Positions 32,307 to 40,924 of a stretch of DNA of 64,000 nt are shown here, piece by piece. The position numbers and the translations under genes were made by a program. Position 1 is the first letter of the stretch; each line of letters starts with the position of its first letter. Below the pieces are notes generated by a model, which did no database searches, had not been told where the DNA came from, and saw nothing but the letters and a program-made list of their open reading frames with translations. This DNA comes from Streptomyces sp. NBC_01485 (lineage in GTDB: Bacteria > Actinomycetota > Actinomycetes > Streptomycetales > Streptomycetaceae): NCBI RefSeq assembly GCF_036227125.1, contig NZ_CP109435.1, positions 3,348,001 to 3,412,000 on the forward strand, written 5' to 3'.

Positions 32307-32903
32307 TCAGCTCGTCCAGAAATCCCACCATCGGGTCAGGATCAGCATGCCGACCACGCCGATGTGCAGCAGCGGAGGCGCCCAGGCGAACTCGGCGAGG
32401 AAAGTCCGCACCCCGGCCGGGGCCGGCAGGAATCCGTGGCGTACGTCGAACGCGACGGCGTACCAGAACATGAGGATCGTGGCGACCCACGCCAGACAGC
32501 ACCACAGGCACAGCGCGTTGATCCGGTACAGGGACTCGAACTGCAGCCAGGACACGAACCCGACGCCGAACAGGCAGCCGGCGGTGAAGGTCAGCCAGTA
32601 CCAGCGGGGGAACGCGGCGCGGGCCAGCAGGCTCACGCCGACGCACACGACGATCCCGTAGGCCACCAGGCCCAGCATCGGGTTGGGGAACCCGAACGCC
32701 GAGGCCTGGTCGCTCTTCATGACGCCGCCGCAGGAGACGACGGGGTTCAGGCTGCACCCGGGCGTGAACCCGGGGTCCTCCAGCAGCTTGAACTTGTCGA
32801 GGGTGATGACCCAGGCGGCCAGCAGCCCGGCCGCGCCGGTGAGGACGAGCAGCAGGGCGTACGCCCGGCCGGCGCCCGCGGGCGCCGGGTGCGGATCGCT
32901 CAT
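32307..32903 (-). CDS. Vitamin K epoxide reductase (VKOR) family membrane protein
   Basis: A 198-residue membrane protein with about five hydrophobic segments. The VKOR signature is complete: a loop Cys pair (GCSLNPVVSCGGVM), the conserved Ser/Phe region (GFPNPMLGLV) and the redox CxxC in LCLWCCLAW. VKOR homologues reoxidise DsbA-like proteins using quinones, driving disulfide formation outside the membrane. The start at 32903 overlaps the upstream stop. The nearby chaplins contain a conserved Cys pair and are plausible clients. Confidence 0.92.
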   Translation of the reverse strand: MSDPHPAPAGAGRAYALLLVLTGAAGLLAAWVITLDKFKLLEDPGFTPGCSLNPVVSCGGVMKSDQASAFGFPNPMLGLVAYGIVVCVGVSLLARAAFPRWYWLTFTAGCLFGVGFVSWLQFESLYRINALCLWCCLAWVATILMFWYAVAFDVRHGFLPAPAGVRTFLAEFAWAPPLLHIGVVGMLILTRWWDFWTS

Positions 32904-33403
32904 CAGCCGCGCAGGCGGCGGGCGGGCAGGACGATGTGCGCCGCGGCCGTCAGGGTCTCCTCGGCGCCCGCGAACGCGGTCAGCGCCTCGGCCGTGACGG
33001 CCTGGCCGGGCAGGGCCTCCGGCCAGGCGCGGGTGGTGAACACGAGGTAGGCGTAGCCGCGCTGCTCGACGGCCGCGAGCCACTCGGGCGGCGGCAGGCA
33101 CTGGGCGTTGAGGCTCGGCATGTTCAGGACGGCCGCGCCGGACTCGACGAGCAGCGTGAACGGCAGGCTCGGCCGCTCGGTGCCGTCGACGACGTCCCCG
33201 CCGACGGGCATGCCGTTGTCGGTGAGCATCCGCTCGACGGCGGCGGCGGTCCCCTCGGGACCGTCCGCGGTGTCGCCGAGGGAGTAGGCCAGGAGGTAGG
33301 GCATGTCGCTGCCGTCGGGGGCCTCGCCGCTCCACGGCATCACGACGAGGGTGCCCAGGTCGGCCACGCGGAAGGGGCGGGTTGCGCTTGGGGTTGAGGT
33401 CAC
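32903..33403 (-). CDS. DUF5949-type protein
   Basis: A 166-residue soluble protein (RPFRVADLGTLVVMPWSGEA ... PSLNAQCLPPPEWLAAVEQR ... AAHIVLPARRLRG) that I recognise as a Streptomyces conserved family of unknown function, DUF5949 from memory. There is no signal peptide. Its stop overlaps the VKOR start, so the two are co-translated. Confidence 0.72.
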   Translation of the reverse strand: MTSTPSATRPFRVADLGTLVVMPWSGEAPDGSDMPYLLAYSLGDTADGPEGTAAAVERMLTDNGMPVGGDVVDGTERPSLPFTLLVESGAAVLNMPSLNAQCLPPPEWLAAVEQRGYAYLVFTTRAWPEALPGQAVTAEALTAFAGAEETLTAAAHIVLPARRLRG

Positions 33404-33606
33404 CGCGCGACCCTATCGGCGCGGCACGGGGCCGCCGGACGCGTTCTCACCCGACCGGAGGACGCCGGCCCGTTGCTCCACACGAACGAGGGACGCGCCG
33501 CTCGACCCGCCTCGAACAGCGCGAGGGCCGGTCCCGTCGGTGACGGGACCGGCCCTTTCGGTGGGACGCCTTCGTGGGGCCTTCGCGGGATGCCTTCGGG
33601 GGCGTC

Positions 33607-33894
33607 TCAGCCCTGCAGCGGCAGTCCGCCGAGGAGCGGGTTGTTCGTGTTGAGGGCACCGGCCGCGCCCTTGACGGTGCTGAGCACGGAGTCCTTGTTC
33701 TCGGTGTCGAGCGCGTTCGACTGGTGCTGGAGCGGCATCGCGTCCTCCAGCGTGATCGGCCCCCTGGTGAGGGTGTCCACAGCGCCGTTGAGGCTGGTGG
33801 GCGTGAGGTCGGCGGGGGTGGCGAACGCGGGTGCGGCGACACCGGCGAGAACCACGGATCCGGCAACGACAGCGGCAGCCTTCAGGGACTTCAT
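33607..33894 (-). CDS. Small secreted protein of unknown function
   Basis: A 95-residue protein with a signal peptide (MKSLKAAAVVAGSVVLAGVA, cleaved after about AFA) and a mature part of about 70 residues without Cys (LTRGPITLEDAMPLQHQSN). It resembles rodlins and chaplins in size and signal, but not in sequence. The ATG at 33894 is preceded by GAAAGGAAT. Its upstream region shares GGCTCGTTA with that of the gene at 31662-32183. Confidence 0.7.
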   Translation of the reverse strand: MKSLKAAAVVAGSVVLAGVAAPAFATPADLTPTSLNGAVDTLTRGPITLEDAMPLQHQSNALDTENKDSVLSTVKGAAGALNTNNPLLGGLPLQG

Positions 33895-34059
33895 CGGATT
33901 CCTTTCAGGGGAAACAAGGGAAATGACGACGTCGTGCCTAACGAGCCCCGCCGGGAGCGGAAACCCTGTACGCAGAAAATTTCTGCACCCCGGGGAGGAA
34001 GACACCGGGGTGCAGAAATCAGGGTTCGGAAACCGCGTGCGGAAACCGGGAAGGGGCCG

Positions 34060-35001
34060 TCAGCCGACGGGCAGGGCCGGCAGCGCCGGGGCCGCCGGAA
34101 CGGCCGGTGCCGCGGGTACCGCCGGAGCCGCCGGAACCGCCGGTGCCTCGACCGGCAGGGTGGGCAGGGTCAGGCCCGCCCCGGCCAGCACCGCGGTGAC
34201 CACACCGAGCAGACCGCCCACCACACCCGTCAGCGCCGGGGCGACCTTGCTGACGTCCAGCGACGTCGCCGCCGCGAGCAGCGCGTCAACTGCCTTCTGC
34301 AGCACCGCGACAGCGTCGGCCACGGGGTCGGCGGCAGCCGCCGCCCGCGACGTGCCGTGGCCGTGGCCGCTCTTGGCGAGCGCGGGAAGCGTGAGCACCG
34401 GCTTGGCCGGGAGAGCCGGGGCCGCCGGGAGAACGGGCGTGGCGGGGAGCGCCGGCGTGGCCGGGAGCGCTGGTGCGGCGGGGGTGGCGGGGAGCGCGGC
34501 GGCCGGGTCCGCGGGCAGCGCCGCGACCGGGTCGGCGGGCAGGGCGACCGGATCCGCGGGCAAGGCCTCGGTCGGGTCCGTCGGCAAGGCCTCCGTCGGA
34601 TCCGCGGGCAAGGCCTCCGTCGGGTCGGTGGGCAGGGCCTCGGTCGGGTCCGTCGGCAGGGCCGGGGCCGTCACCGGGGCCGCTGCAGTGACCTTGGCGA
34701 GGGCCGCCTTGGCCGCGTCGCCGAGCTGGGTGGCCTGGTCGGCGGTGAGTTGACCGTCCTCGGCTTTGAGGACGGCGTCGACCAGGTCGGTGACCGGCTT
34801 GAGGACGGTGCCGAGATCGCCGAGGCCCTTGGCCTGGGTGAGCAACGCGTCGGTGCCGGGGACGGGCGCATCGGAAGCCGCGGCGGTGCGCTCACGGGCT
34901 GCGGCTCCGTCGGACGCCATGGCGGCGGGGGCGGCGATGCCGAGGACGAGGGTGGCGCACAGTGCGGTGCAGGCGATACGCCGTGTGGACAGGCCACGCA
35001 T
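34060..35001 (-). CDS. Secreted Ala/Pro-rich repeat protein
   Basis: A 313-residue protein with a signal peptide (RIACTALCATLVLGIAAPAA) and a helical first part. A central array of ALPTDPTE/ALPADPTE/ALPADPVA units (about residues 115-175) follows, then ALPATP-type repeats, a hydrophobic helix (VVGGLLGVVTAVLAGAGLTL) and a terminal VPAAPA array. The near-uniform repeats suggest an extended surface or wall-spanning polypeptide. No sorting motif or known domain is seen. The ATG at 35001 is chosen for its AAAGGAT site and signal peptide. Confidence 0.72.
   Translation of the reverse strand: MRGLSTRRIACTALCATLVLGIAAPAAMASDGAAARERTAAASDAPVPGTDALLTQAKGLGDLGTVLKPVTDLVDAVLKAEDGQLTADQATQLGDAAKAALAKVTAAAPVTAPALPTDPTEALPTDPTEALPADPTEALPTDPTEALPADPVALPADPVAALPADPAAALPATPAAPALPATPALPATPVLPAAPALPAKPVLTLPALAKSGHGHGTSRAAAAADPVADAVAVLQKAVDALLAAATSLDVSKVAPALTGVVGGLLGVVTAVLAGAGLTLPTLPVEAPAVPAAPAVPAAPAVPAAPALPALPVG
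34500..34670. repeat. 24-bp-type repeats encoding ALPxDPTE
   Basis: Tandem 24-base units (core GGCAAGGCCTCCGTCGGATC and variants) encode the eight-residue ALP(T/A)DPTE series on the minus strand, grading into shorter related units toward 34500. Confidence 0.8.
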
Positions 35002-35285
35002 GAGGAAATCCTTTCGGTTGCGTCGGGTCTCGTGTCCACCGTGCAAACCGCCGTCGCACTCCGCAACAGATCCAACGCGCCGCGTAATCACCCATGGCCC
35101 ACGTCGCACGCATCACCCCTGGTGAGGCGGCCTGTCAAGGTCCGTCGAGCGTGTCACGCGCTCCTCCCCCCATTCGGGGCAACACCTCAGGCGACGCATC
35201 CGGCAATGCGAACGGCCGCCCTCCTGGCGGGAGGGCGGCCGTTCGGCGAATGACGTGTCGTGACCTCTGGGGGGGGGAGGCGACG

Positions 35286-35525
35286 TCAGTCGTTGATGCA
35301 GGTGTTGCCGAAGGCCGGGTTCAGCAGGCCGACCAAGTTGAGCGTGTTGCCGCAGACGTTGACCGGAACGTGCACGGGAACCTGAACGACGTTGCCGGAC
35401 AGCGCGCCCGGGGAGTGCTCGGCGACGCCGTTCGCGCCACTGTCGGCGGCGGCGATGCCGGAAGCGCCGGCGACGGCCGCAGCGGCAACGGAGGTCAGGA
35501 CCAGGCCCTTCGCGATACGCGACAT
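35286..35525 (-). CDS. Short chaplin
   Basis: A 79-residue chaplin: signal peptide to about residue 28 (IAAAD), one domain with SPGALSGNVVQVPVHVPVNV and the Cys pair in VCGN and NTCIND. This is the canonical short form related to ChpE/F/H, which assembles into the amyloid surface film of aerial hyphae. The ATG at 35525 gives the standard signal peptide; frames further upstream do not. Confidence 0.95.
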   Translation of the reverse strand: MSRIAKGLVLTSVAAAAVAGASGIAAADSGANGVAEHSPGALSGNVVQVPVHVPVNVCGNTLNLVGLLNPAFGNTCIND

Positions 35526-35587
35526 GGAGAGGTGCTCCTTGGGGGGTTTTGAAACAAACACCTGGGCGGGGATGCCCGGCGCTGAAG

Positions 35588-35615
35588 TCAACGCGCGGGG
35601 CGCACGGGAGTTGTG
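35588..35615 (-). promoter_or_regulatory. Sigma-BldN-like promoter of the short chaplin
   Basis: Read on the minus strand, CACAAC (-35), 16 bases, CGTTGA (-10), about 63 bases before the chaplin start. Same arrangement as before the chaplin at 29738. Confidence 0.65.
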
Positions 35616-35765
35616 CCGCCGAACGAGTGATGCGACCGGAGAACAGGCTTCACCATTCCGACACAGTTGTCCGGTTTCGACGGATTAATCCGGACAGTGG
35701 TTAGAGTTACGCCTCGTCCGACGCACGCCTATAGCAGGCAAATCGCACGAAAGGGCACGCAGGTC

Positions 35766-37013
35766 ATGCGTATTTCCCTGGGTTCCCTGGGCCCGACGCT
35801 GCGCCACGCGACGGCCGGCGTCCTCGCCCTCGCCTCCCTCTGGGTACCGGGCGGCGCCCGGGCGGCCGGCGCGCCGCCCGCGTCCGAGGCGCAGCGCCTG
35901 GCGTTCGCGCAGCGCTACCACGCGACACAGCACGGCGGGATCGTCCGCGCCGCCAACGCGGCGATCAGCTGCCGCGCGGCACCGGCGGCCGGGGCGACGC
36001 CCGTCTGCCCGTCCGTGCGCCAGGGCAAGGCTGCCGTCAACAACGAGTTCGACATGTTCTACGTCGACGTCGACGTAGACCCGAACACCTACAACTCCTC
36101 CAGCGCCGAGGTCCGTCTCCCGCAGGGCGCGCAGGTGTCGTACGCGCGGCTGTACTGGGGCGGCAACCTGCGCGTCGGCGAGCAGAAGCCGCCGAAGGAC
36201 AACGGGCGGGTGCTGCTCGCCGAGCCGGGCGGGGAGTACAAGGCGGTGCTCGCGGACACGGTCGTCGGCCACCGGGTGGCGCAGGGCGCCGACGCCTTCC
36301 AGGCCTCCGCCGACGTCACCGACCTGGTGCGCGACAGCGGCACGGGGCTGTACACGGTCGCGCAGATCAACGTGGCCATGGGCAGGTCGGCGGCCGGCGC
36401 CTGGGGCGGCTGGACGCTGGTGGTGGCGTACGAGAACCCGGCGGAGCCGCTGCGCGACCTGTCGTTGTGGGACGGCTTCGACACCCTCGACGCCGCCGCC
36501 GGGAAGGAACTGCGGCTGCTCGGGCTCGACATCCCCCCGAACGCGAGTGGCCGGGCCGGGCTCGTCGGGTACGACGGCGACCGCGGCCGAACGGGTGATT
36601 CGCTCATGTTCTCGACCGGTGGCCGGGCGGCCTCCCCGCTCACGGACCCGGTCAATCCATCTGACGATGTGTTGAACTCCACGATCAGCGAGCCGGGGGA
36701 GGCTCCGGCGGCGCGTGCACCGGCGTACGTCAACACCCTCGGCTACGACTCCGACGTGTTCGATCTCGGCGGGGGTTTGCAGCGCGGCGGTGACCAGCTG
36801 GCCGTCCGGCTCGTTTCCCCCCGGGACGCGGCGTGGGCCGGGGCGCTCTTCGTCGCCGTCGACACACGAAAGAAGCAGTCAGGCGCGTTCCCGCACGTCC
36901 CGAGCGCCACCGTGAGCGAGGAAACCGCGCCATGCACCAGCCAGAACCCGACGACAGACCCCGGGTCCTGCACCTCACCCAGCCCGTGGACGGCGGCGTC
37001 GCCCGCGTCGTGA
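35766..37013 (+). CDS. Secreted DUF3344-type protein
   Basis: A 415-residue secreted protein. A signal region (ATAGVLALASLWVPGGARA) precedes a large beta-rich domain with NEFDMFYVDVDVDPNTYNSS, LYWGGNL, GGWTLVVAYENPAEP and YDSDVFDLGGG, which I recognise as the DUF3344 family. It has a Thr/Ser/Pro-rich tail. Its last 82 bases overlap the glycosyltransferase start in another frame, an unusually long overlap. It opens the exopolysaccharide operon and may be a surface component. Confidence 0.75.
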   Translation: MRISLGSLGPTLRHATAGVLALASLWVPGGARAAGAPPASEAQRLAFAQRYHATQHGGIVRAANAAISCRAAPAAGATPVCPSVRQGKAAVNNEFDMFYVDVDVDPNTYNSSSAEVRLPQGAQVSYARLYWGGNLRVGEQKPPKDNGRVLLAEPGGEYKAVLADTVVGHRVAQGADAFQASADVTDLVRDSGTGLYTVAQINVAMGRSAAGAWGGWTLVVAYENPAEPLRDLSLWDGFDTLDAAAGKELRLLGLDIPPNASGRAGLVGYDGDRGRTGDSLMFSTGGRAASPLTDPVNPSDDVLNSTISEPGEAPAARAPAYVNTLGYDSDVFDLGGGLQRGGDQLAVRLVSPRDAAWAGALFVAVDTRKKQSGAFPHVPSATVSEETAPCTSQNPTTDPGSCTSPSPWTAASPAS

Positions 37014-38116
37014 CGGACCTGGCCCGGGCCCAGCTCGCGGCCGGTCTGCACGTCACCGTCGCCTGCCCCGGCAGCCCCCTCTCCGACACCCTGCGCTCAC
37101 TGGGCGCGGACGTACGCGACTGGGCGGCGACCCGGTCGCCGGGACCCTCGCTCCCCGGGGAGGTGCGGCGGCTCGGACGCCTGCTCGACGAGGTACGCCC
37201 CGACCTGGTGCACGCGCACAGCGCCAAGGCCGGACTGGCCGGGCGGCTCGCGGTGCGCGGGCGGATCCCGACCGTGTTCCAGCCGCACGCCTGGTCCTTC
37301 GAGGCGGTCGGCGGCGCCACCGCCGCCCTCGCCCTCAAGTGGGAGCGGTTCGGGGCGCGTTGGGCGGACCGGCTGGTGTGCGTGAGCGAGGCGGAGCGCA
37401 CGACCGGGCTGCGCGCCCGGATCGCCGGGCGGTGGAGCGTCGTCCCCAACGGCATCGACCCCGAGCGCTTCCACCCGGCCCCCGCCGGCACCGTACGGGC
37501 CTCGCTCCTGTCCGCTCTGCCCGCGCTCGACCCGGCCGCCCCGCTGGTGGTGTGCGTGGGGCGGCTGTGCCGGCAGAAGGGGCAGGACGTGCTGCTGGCC
37601 GCGTGGCCGGACGTCGCGGCGAAGGTGCCCGGGGCCCGGCTGGTGCTGGTCGGCGACGGGCCGGACGGGGAGCGACTGCGGTCCCGGGCACCGGAGTCGG
37701 TGCTGTTCGCCGGCGCCGTCGCCGACGCCGTGCCCTGGTACCAGGCCGCCGATCTCGTCGTCCTGCCCTCGCGCTGGGAGGGCATGGCGCTGGCCCCGCT
37801 GGAGGCGCTGGCCTGCGGGCGGCCCGTCGTGCTGACCGACGTGGACGGCGCCCGGGAGAGCCTGCCGGCCGCGCTCGCGCCCCGTGCTCTGGTGCCCGCC
37901 GAGAACCCGGCGGCGCTGGCCGACGCCGTCGCCGGACTGCTGCTCGACCCGCCGCTGCGCGAGGAGTTCGGCCACCAGGGGCGCCGGCACGTCCTGGCCA
38001 CGCACGACGTGCGGCGGACGGCCGAGGCGGTCGCGGGCGTGTACCGCGAGCTGCTCACGACCACGGAAGGGGCGCGTGTCGCGCCCCCCGAGTGCAGGGA
38101 GTCCATCCTCTCGTGA
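36932..38116 (+). CDS. Glycosyltransferase family 4
   Basis: A 394-residue GT-B glycosyltransferase: N-terminal acceptor part (VLHLTQPVDGGVARVVTDLA) and donor part with VVPNGIDPERFHP, LVCVGRLCRQKGQDVLLAAW and the E-x7-E of MALAPLEALACGRPVV. It transfers a sugar from a nucleotide-sugar to the growing lipid-linked oligosaccharide. The ATG at 36932 follows GAGCGAGG. GTGA overlap with the next gene. Confidence 0.92.
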   Translation: MHQPEPDDRPRVLHLTQPVDGGVARVVTDLARAQLAAGLHVTVACPGSPLSDTLRSLGADVRDWAATRSPGPSLPGEVRRLGRLLDEVRPDLVHAHSAKAGLAGRLAVRGRIPTVFQPHAWSFEAVGGATAALALKWERFGARWADRLVCVSEAERTTGLRARIAGRWSVVPNGIDPERFHPAPAGTVRASLLSALPALDPAAPLVVCVGRLCRQKGQDVLLAAWPDVAAKVPGARLVLVGDGPDGERLRSRAPESVLFAGAVADAVPWYQAADLVVLPSRWEGMALAPLEALACGRPVVLTDVDGARESLPAALAPRALVPAENPAALADAVAGLLLDPPLREEFGHQGRRHVLATHDVRRTAEAVAGVYRELLTTTEGARVAPPECRESILS

Positions 38117-39546
38117 CTGCGGAAAGCACCGTCCCCTCTCCTGGCGTGCAGCCCGGATACTCGCCCGTCTCGGTCATTCCGCGGCGGGAGAGCGGAGCGG
38201 GATTCCGGTTCCCCACCCGGCGGCCCCCGGCGCGACCCCTGTCGCCGCTGCCGCTGCTGCTCGCCGACTGCCTGGCCGCGTTCCTCGGCGCGCTGGCCCT
38301 GACCGGGGCACAGCGCCGCCCCTTACTGGTCGCCCTGCTGGTCGCGGCGACGATACTGCTGCGCCCGCAGCGCCCGCGCCCGGTGGCGGGCGTGCTGGAC
38401 GAACTGCCCGTCGTCTGCGGCCGGATCGCGGTGGCCTGGCTGACCCTGGGGGCGCTCGTCGCGGCCTGGCAGCCGGCGCACGCGCTCTCGGCCCGCACCC
38501 TGCTCCTGGGGTGCGCGGCGCAGGCCGTGGCCGCCTGCCTCGGCCGCGCTCTCGTGCACCGGCGGCGACGCCGGACGTTGCTGCGCCGGCCGCACGCCGC
38601 GCTCGTCATCGGCCCCGCCACGACCGCGCAGCGCGTGGCCGCCGCCGTGCTGCGCCACCCGCGCTGCGGCCTGCGGCCGGTGGGCATCGTGGCCGAGCGC
38701 CCCGACGGCTCCGACAGCCCCGACAGCCCCGACGCGCTGCCCGTGCTGACCACCGGTCAGGAGGTGCAGCGGGCCCTCATCCAGAACGGCGTCCGGGACG
38801 TCCTGTGCGTCCACCCCGCCGTCCGCACCGTGCAGGGCCCGCTGCTGCGGGCGCTCGCCGAGTCGGACTGCACGGTGTGGGAGGTCGACGCCGACACCCC
38901 CTCGTACGCGAGCCGTGAGCAGCTCGCCGGGTTCTCCTGCCGGCGTCTCGACATGGGCGGCCGGCGCCGGGGCGGCATCGGCAAGCGGCTGCTGGACATC
39001 GCGGCCTCCGGGACCCTGCTGCTGCTGATCAGCCCGCTGCTGCTGGTGTGCGCGGTGGTGCTGCGGCTGACCGACGGGCCGGGCGTCGTCTTCCGGCAGG
39101 AGCGCATCGGCAAGGACGGCCGGCCCTTCACGCTGCTGAAGTTCCGCACCCACCGCCCGGTCGACGAGCACGAGGCGGCGACCCGCTGGAGCGTGGCCGG
39201 CGAGCGGCAGATGAACCGCTTCTGCCGCATCCTGCGCCAGACCTCGCTGGACGAGCTGCTCCAGCTGTGGAACGTCCTGTGCGGCGACATGAGCCTGGTC
39301 GGGCCGCGCCCCGAACGGCCCTTCTTCGTCGGCGAGTTCAGCCAGACCTACCCCGGCTACGCGGCCCGCCACCGGATGCAGACCGGCATCACCGGCCTCG
39401 CCCAGGTGTACGGGCTGCGCGGCGACACCTCGATCGAGGACCGGGCCCGCTTCGACAACGCGTACATCGACAACTGGTCGCTGTGGCAGGACGTCTGCAT
39501 CCTGCTGCGCACCGCGGCCTCCCTCGTCCGACCGACCGGGAGCTGA
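38113..39546 (+). CDS. Undecaprenyl-phosphate sugar phosphotransferase
   Basis: A 477-residue initiating transferase of the WcaJ/WbaP type. An N-terminal membrane region and CoA-binding-like domain (about 1-285) are followed by the catalytic sugar transferase domain: KRLLDIAASGTLLLLISPLL, VFRQERIGKDGRPFTLLKFR, LDELLQLWNVLCGDMSLVGP and a late ARFDNAYIDNWSLWQDV. It places the first sugar-phosphate on undecaprenyl phosphate. Start is the GTG overlapping the upstream stop. Confidence 0.93.
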   Translation: MTAESTVPSPGVQPGYSPVSVIPRRESGAGFRFPTRRPPARPLSPLPLLLADCLAAFLGALALTGAQRRPLLVALLVAATILLRPQRPRPVAGVLDELPVVCGRIAVAWLTLGALVAAWQPAHALSARTLLLGCAAQAVAACLGRALVHRRRRRTLLRRPHAALVIGPATTAQRVAAAVLRHPRCGLRPVGIVAERPDGSDSPDSPDALPVLTTGQEVQRALIQNGVRDVLCVHPAVRTVQGPLLRALAESDCTVWEVDADTPSYASREQLAGFSCRRLDMGGRRRGGIGKRLLDIAASGTLLLLISPLLLVCAVVLRLTDGPGVVFRQERIGKDGRPFTLLKFRTHRPVDEHEAATRWSVAGERQMNRFCRILRQTSLDELLQLWNVLCGDMSLVGPRPERPFFVGEFSQTYPGYAARHRMQTGITGLAQVYGLRGDTSIEDRARFDNAYIDNWSLWQDVCILLRTAASLVRPTGS

Positions 39547-39553
39547 CCCGCCG

Positions 39554-40924
39554 ATGACCCTCGCCCTGCCCGTGCCGCGCGCCCGGACGCTGTCACCGGT
39601 CCTGCCCGTGGTCGCCGTGGTCGCCCTGCTCGGGCTGCCGCTCAACCCCGGCGCCGAGGGCGGCGCCGGGCCGGCCGACGCGCTGTCCGCGCTGGTCGTG
39701 CTGTTCTGCGCGGTCCGGCTGCTGCGGCAGCGGCACCGCCCCCTGTCCCGGACGGCCGCCCTGGTCCTCGGGCTGCCGGTCGCCGGGCTCGCGCTCGCCG
39801 CGATGGGCGCGTCCTCGCCGGGCGCGGGGCTCACCGGCCTCGGCCGCTACCTCCAGATCTTCGTGCTCGTCCCGGCGGCCGTCGTCCTCCTCGTCCGTGA
39901 CCGGGCCGGCTTCCGGGTGCTGGCCTGGTCGTTCGTGGGGCTCGCGGGGTGGCAGGGGGCGGTCGGCGTCCATCAGTTCGTCACCGGGACCGGCGCCTCG
40001 TACCAGGGCGAGGAGATCCGGGCGGTCGGCACCTTCGGGCCGCAGGACGTGATGGGCATGGCGACCGTCGTGTCGTTCGGCCTGATCTGCGCGGTCGGGC
40101 TCGCCCTCGGCCGGACCTCGCTGCGGCAGCGGGCGATCGCCGCCGGCTTCGCGCTCGCGCTGCTGGTGCCGCTCGCGCTGTCCTTCAGCCGGGGCGCGTG
40201 GATCGCGACCGCGCTGACCTGCACGATCCAACTGGCCCTCGCCGGACTGCGGCGGGCGCTGAAGGTGGGCGCGGTGGCGGTCGCCGCCGGGGTGATCCTG
40301 GTCGGCGGCTTCGGCGTCGGCTCGGCGATGCTCCAGGAACGCATCAGCAGCATCACGCAGGTCGCGGACGCGCCCGACCAGTCGGTCACCGACCGGTACA
40401 CGATGTGGGCGGCGGCGATCGGCATGTGGCGCGAACAGCCGCTCACCGGCGTCGGGTTGAAGGGTTTCCCCGAACACCGCGACGCGCACGCCTCCCTCGC
40501 GCTGTCCTCCGGCAGCGACACCGAGGGCGCCGGCTCGGGCTTCGTCCGGCAGCCGCTGCTCTCCCCGCACAACATGTACCTGCTGGTCCTCGCCGAACAG
40601 GGCCTGATCGGACTGCTCGCCCTCGCGGGCGGCTGGCTGGCGCTGCTGGCGTGCGGGCTGCGCGGCTGGTTCCGCGTCCGGCGGAGCGGCCCCGGCCTCG
40701 ACTGCGCGCTCGTCGCCTGCGGCCTGCTGGTCTGGCAGCTCGTCGACTTCATGTACGCCGACATCGGCGGCCCCTCGACCGTCCTGACCGCCGTCGTCTT
40801 CGGGCTGGTGGCCTGGTGGGCACTGGTGGGCGCGGACACCGGCGACACCGGTCGCGGCGCCGACGGCAGCGCCGATGGCAGCGCCGGTCGCGGCATCAGT
40901 CGCGAGGAGACCCTCACCCGATGA
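39554..40924 (+). CDS. O-antigen ligase/polymerase-like membrane protein
   Basis: A 456-residue protein with about 11-12 hydrophobic segments and the periplasmic loop signature of the Wzy/WaaL family (SFSRGAWIA, RYTMWAAAIGMWREQPLTGV, LSPHNMYLLVLAEQGLIG). It probably polymerises or ligates the repeat units exported by the flippase encoded next. It overlaps that gene by four bases (ATGA). Confidence 0.88.
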   Translation: MTLALPVPRARTLSPVLPVVAVVALLGLPLNPGAEGGAGPADALSALVVLFCAVRLLRQRHRPLSRTAALVLGLPVAGLALAAMGASSPGAGLTGLGRYLQIFVLVPAAVVLLVRDRAGFRVLAWSFVGLAGWQGAVGVHQFVTGTGASYQGEEIRAVGTFGPQDVMGMATVVSFGLICAVGLALGRTSLRQRAIAAGFALALLVPLALSFSRGAWIATALTCTIQLALAGLRRALKVGAVAVAAGVILVGGFGVGSAMLQERISSITQVADAPDQSVTDRYTMWAAAIGMWREQPLTGVGLKGFPEHRDAHASLALSSGSDTEGAGSGFVRQPLLSPHNMYLLVLAEQGLIGLLALAGGWLALLACGLRGWFRVRRSGPGLDCALVACGLLVWQLVDFMYADIGGPSTVLTAVVFGLVAWWALVGADTGDTGRGADGSADGSAGRGISREETLTR

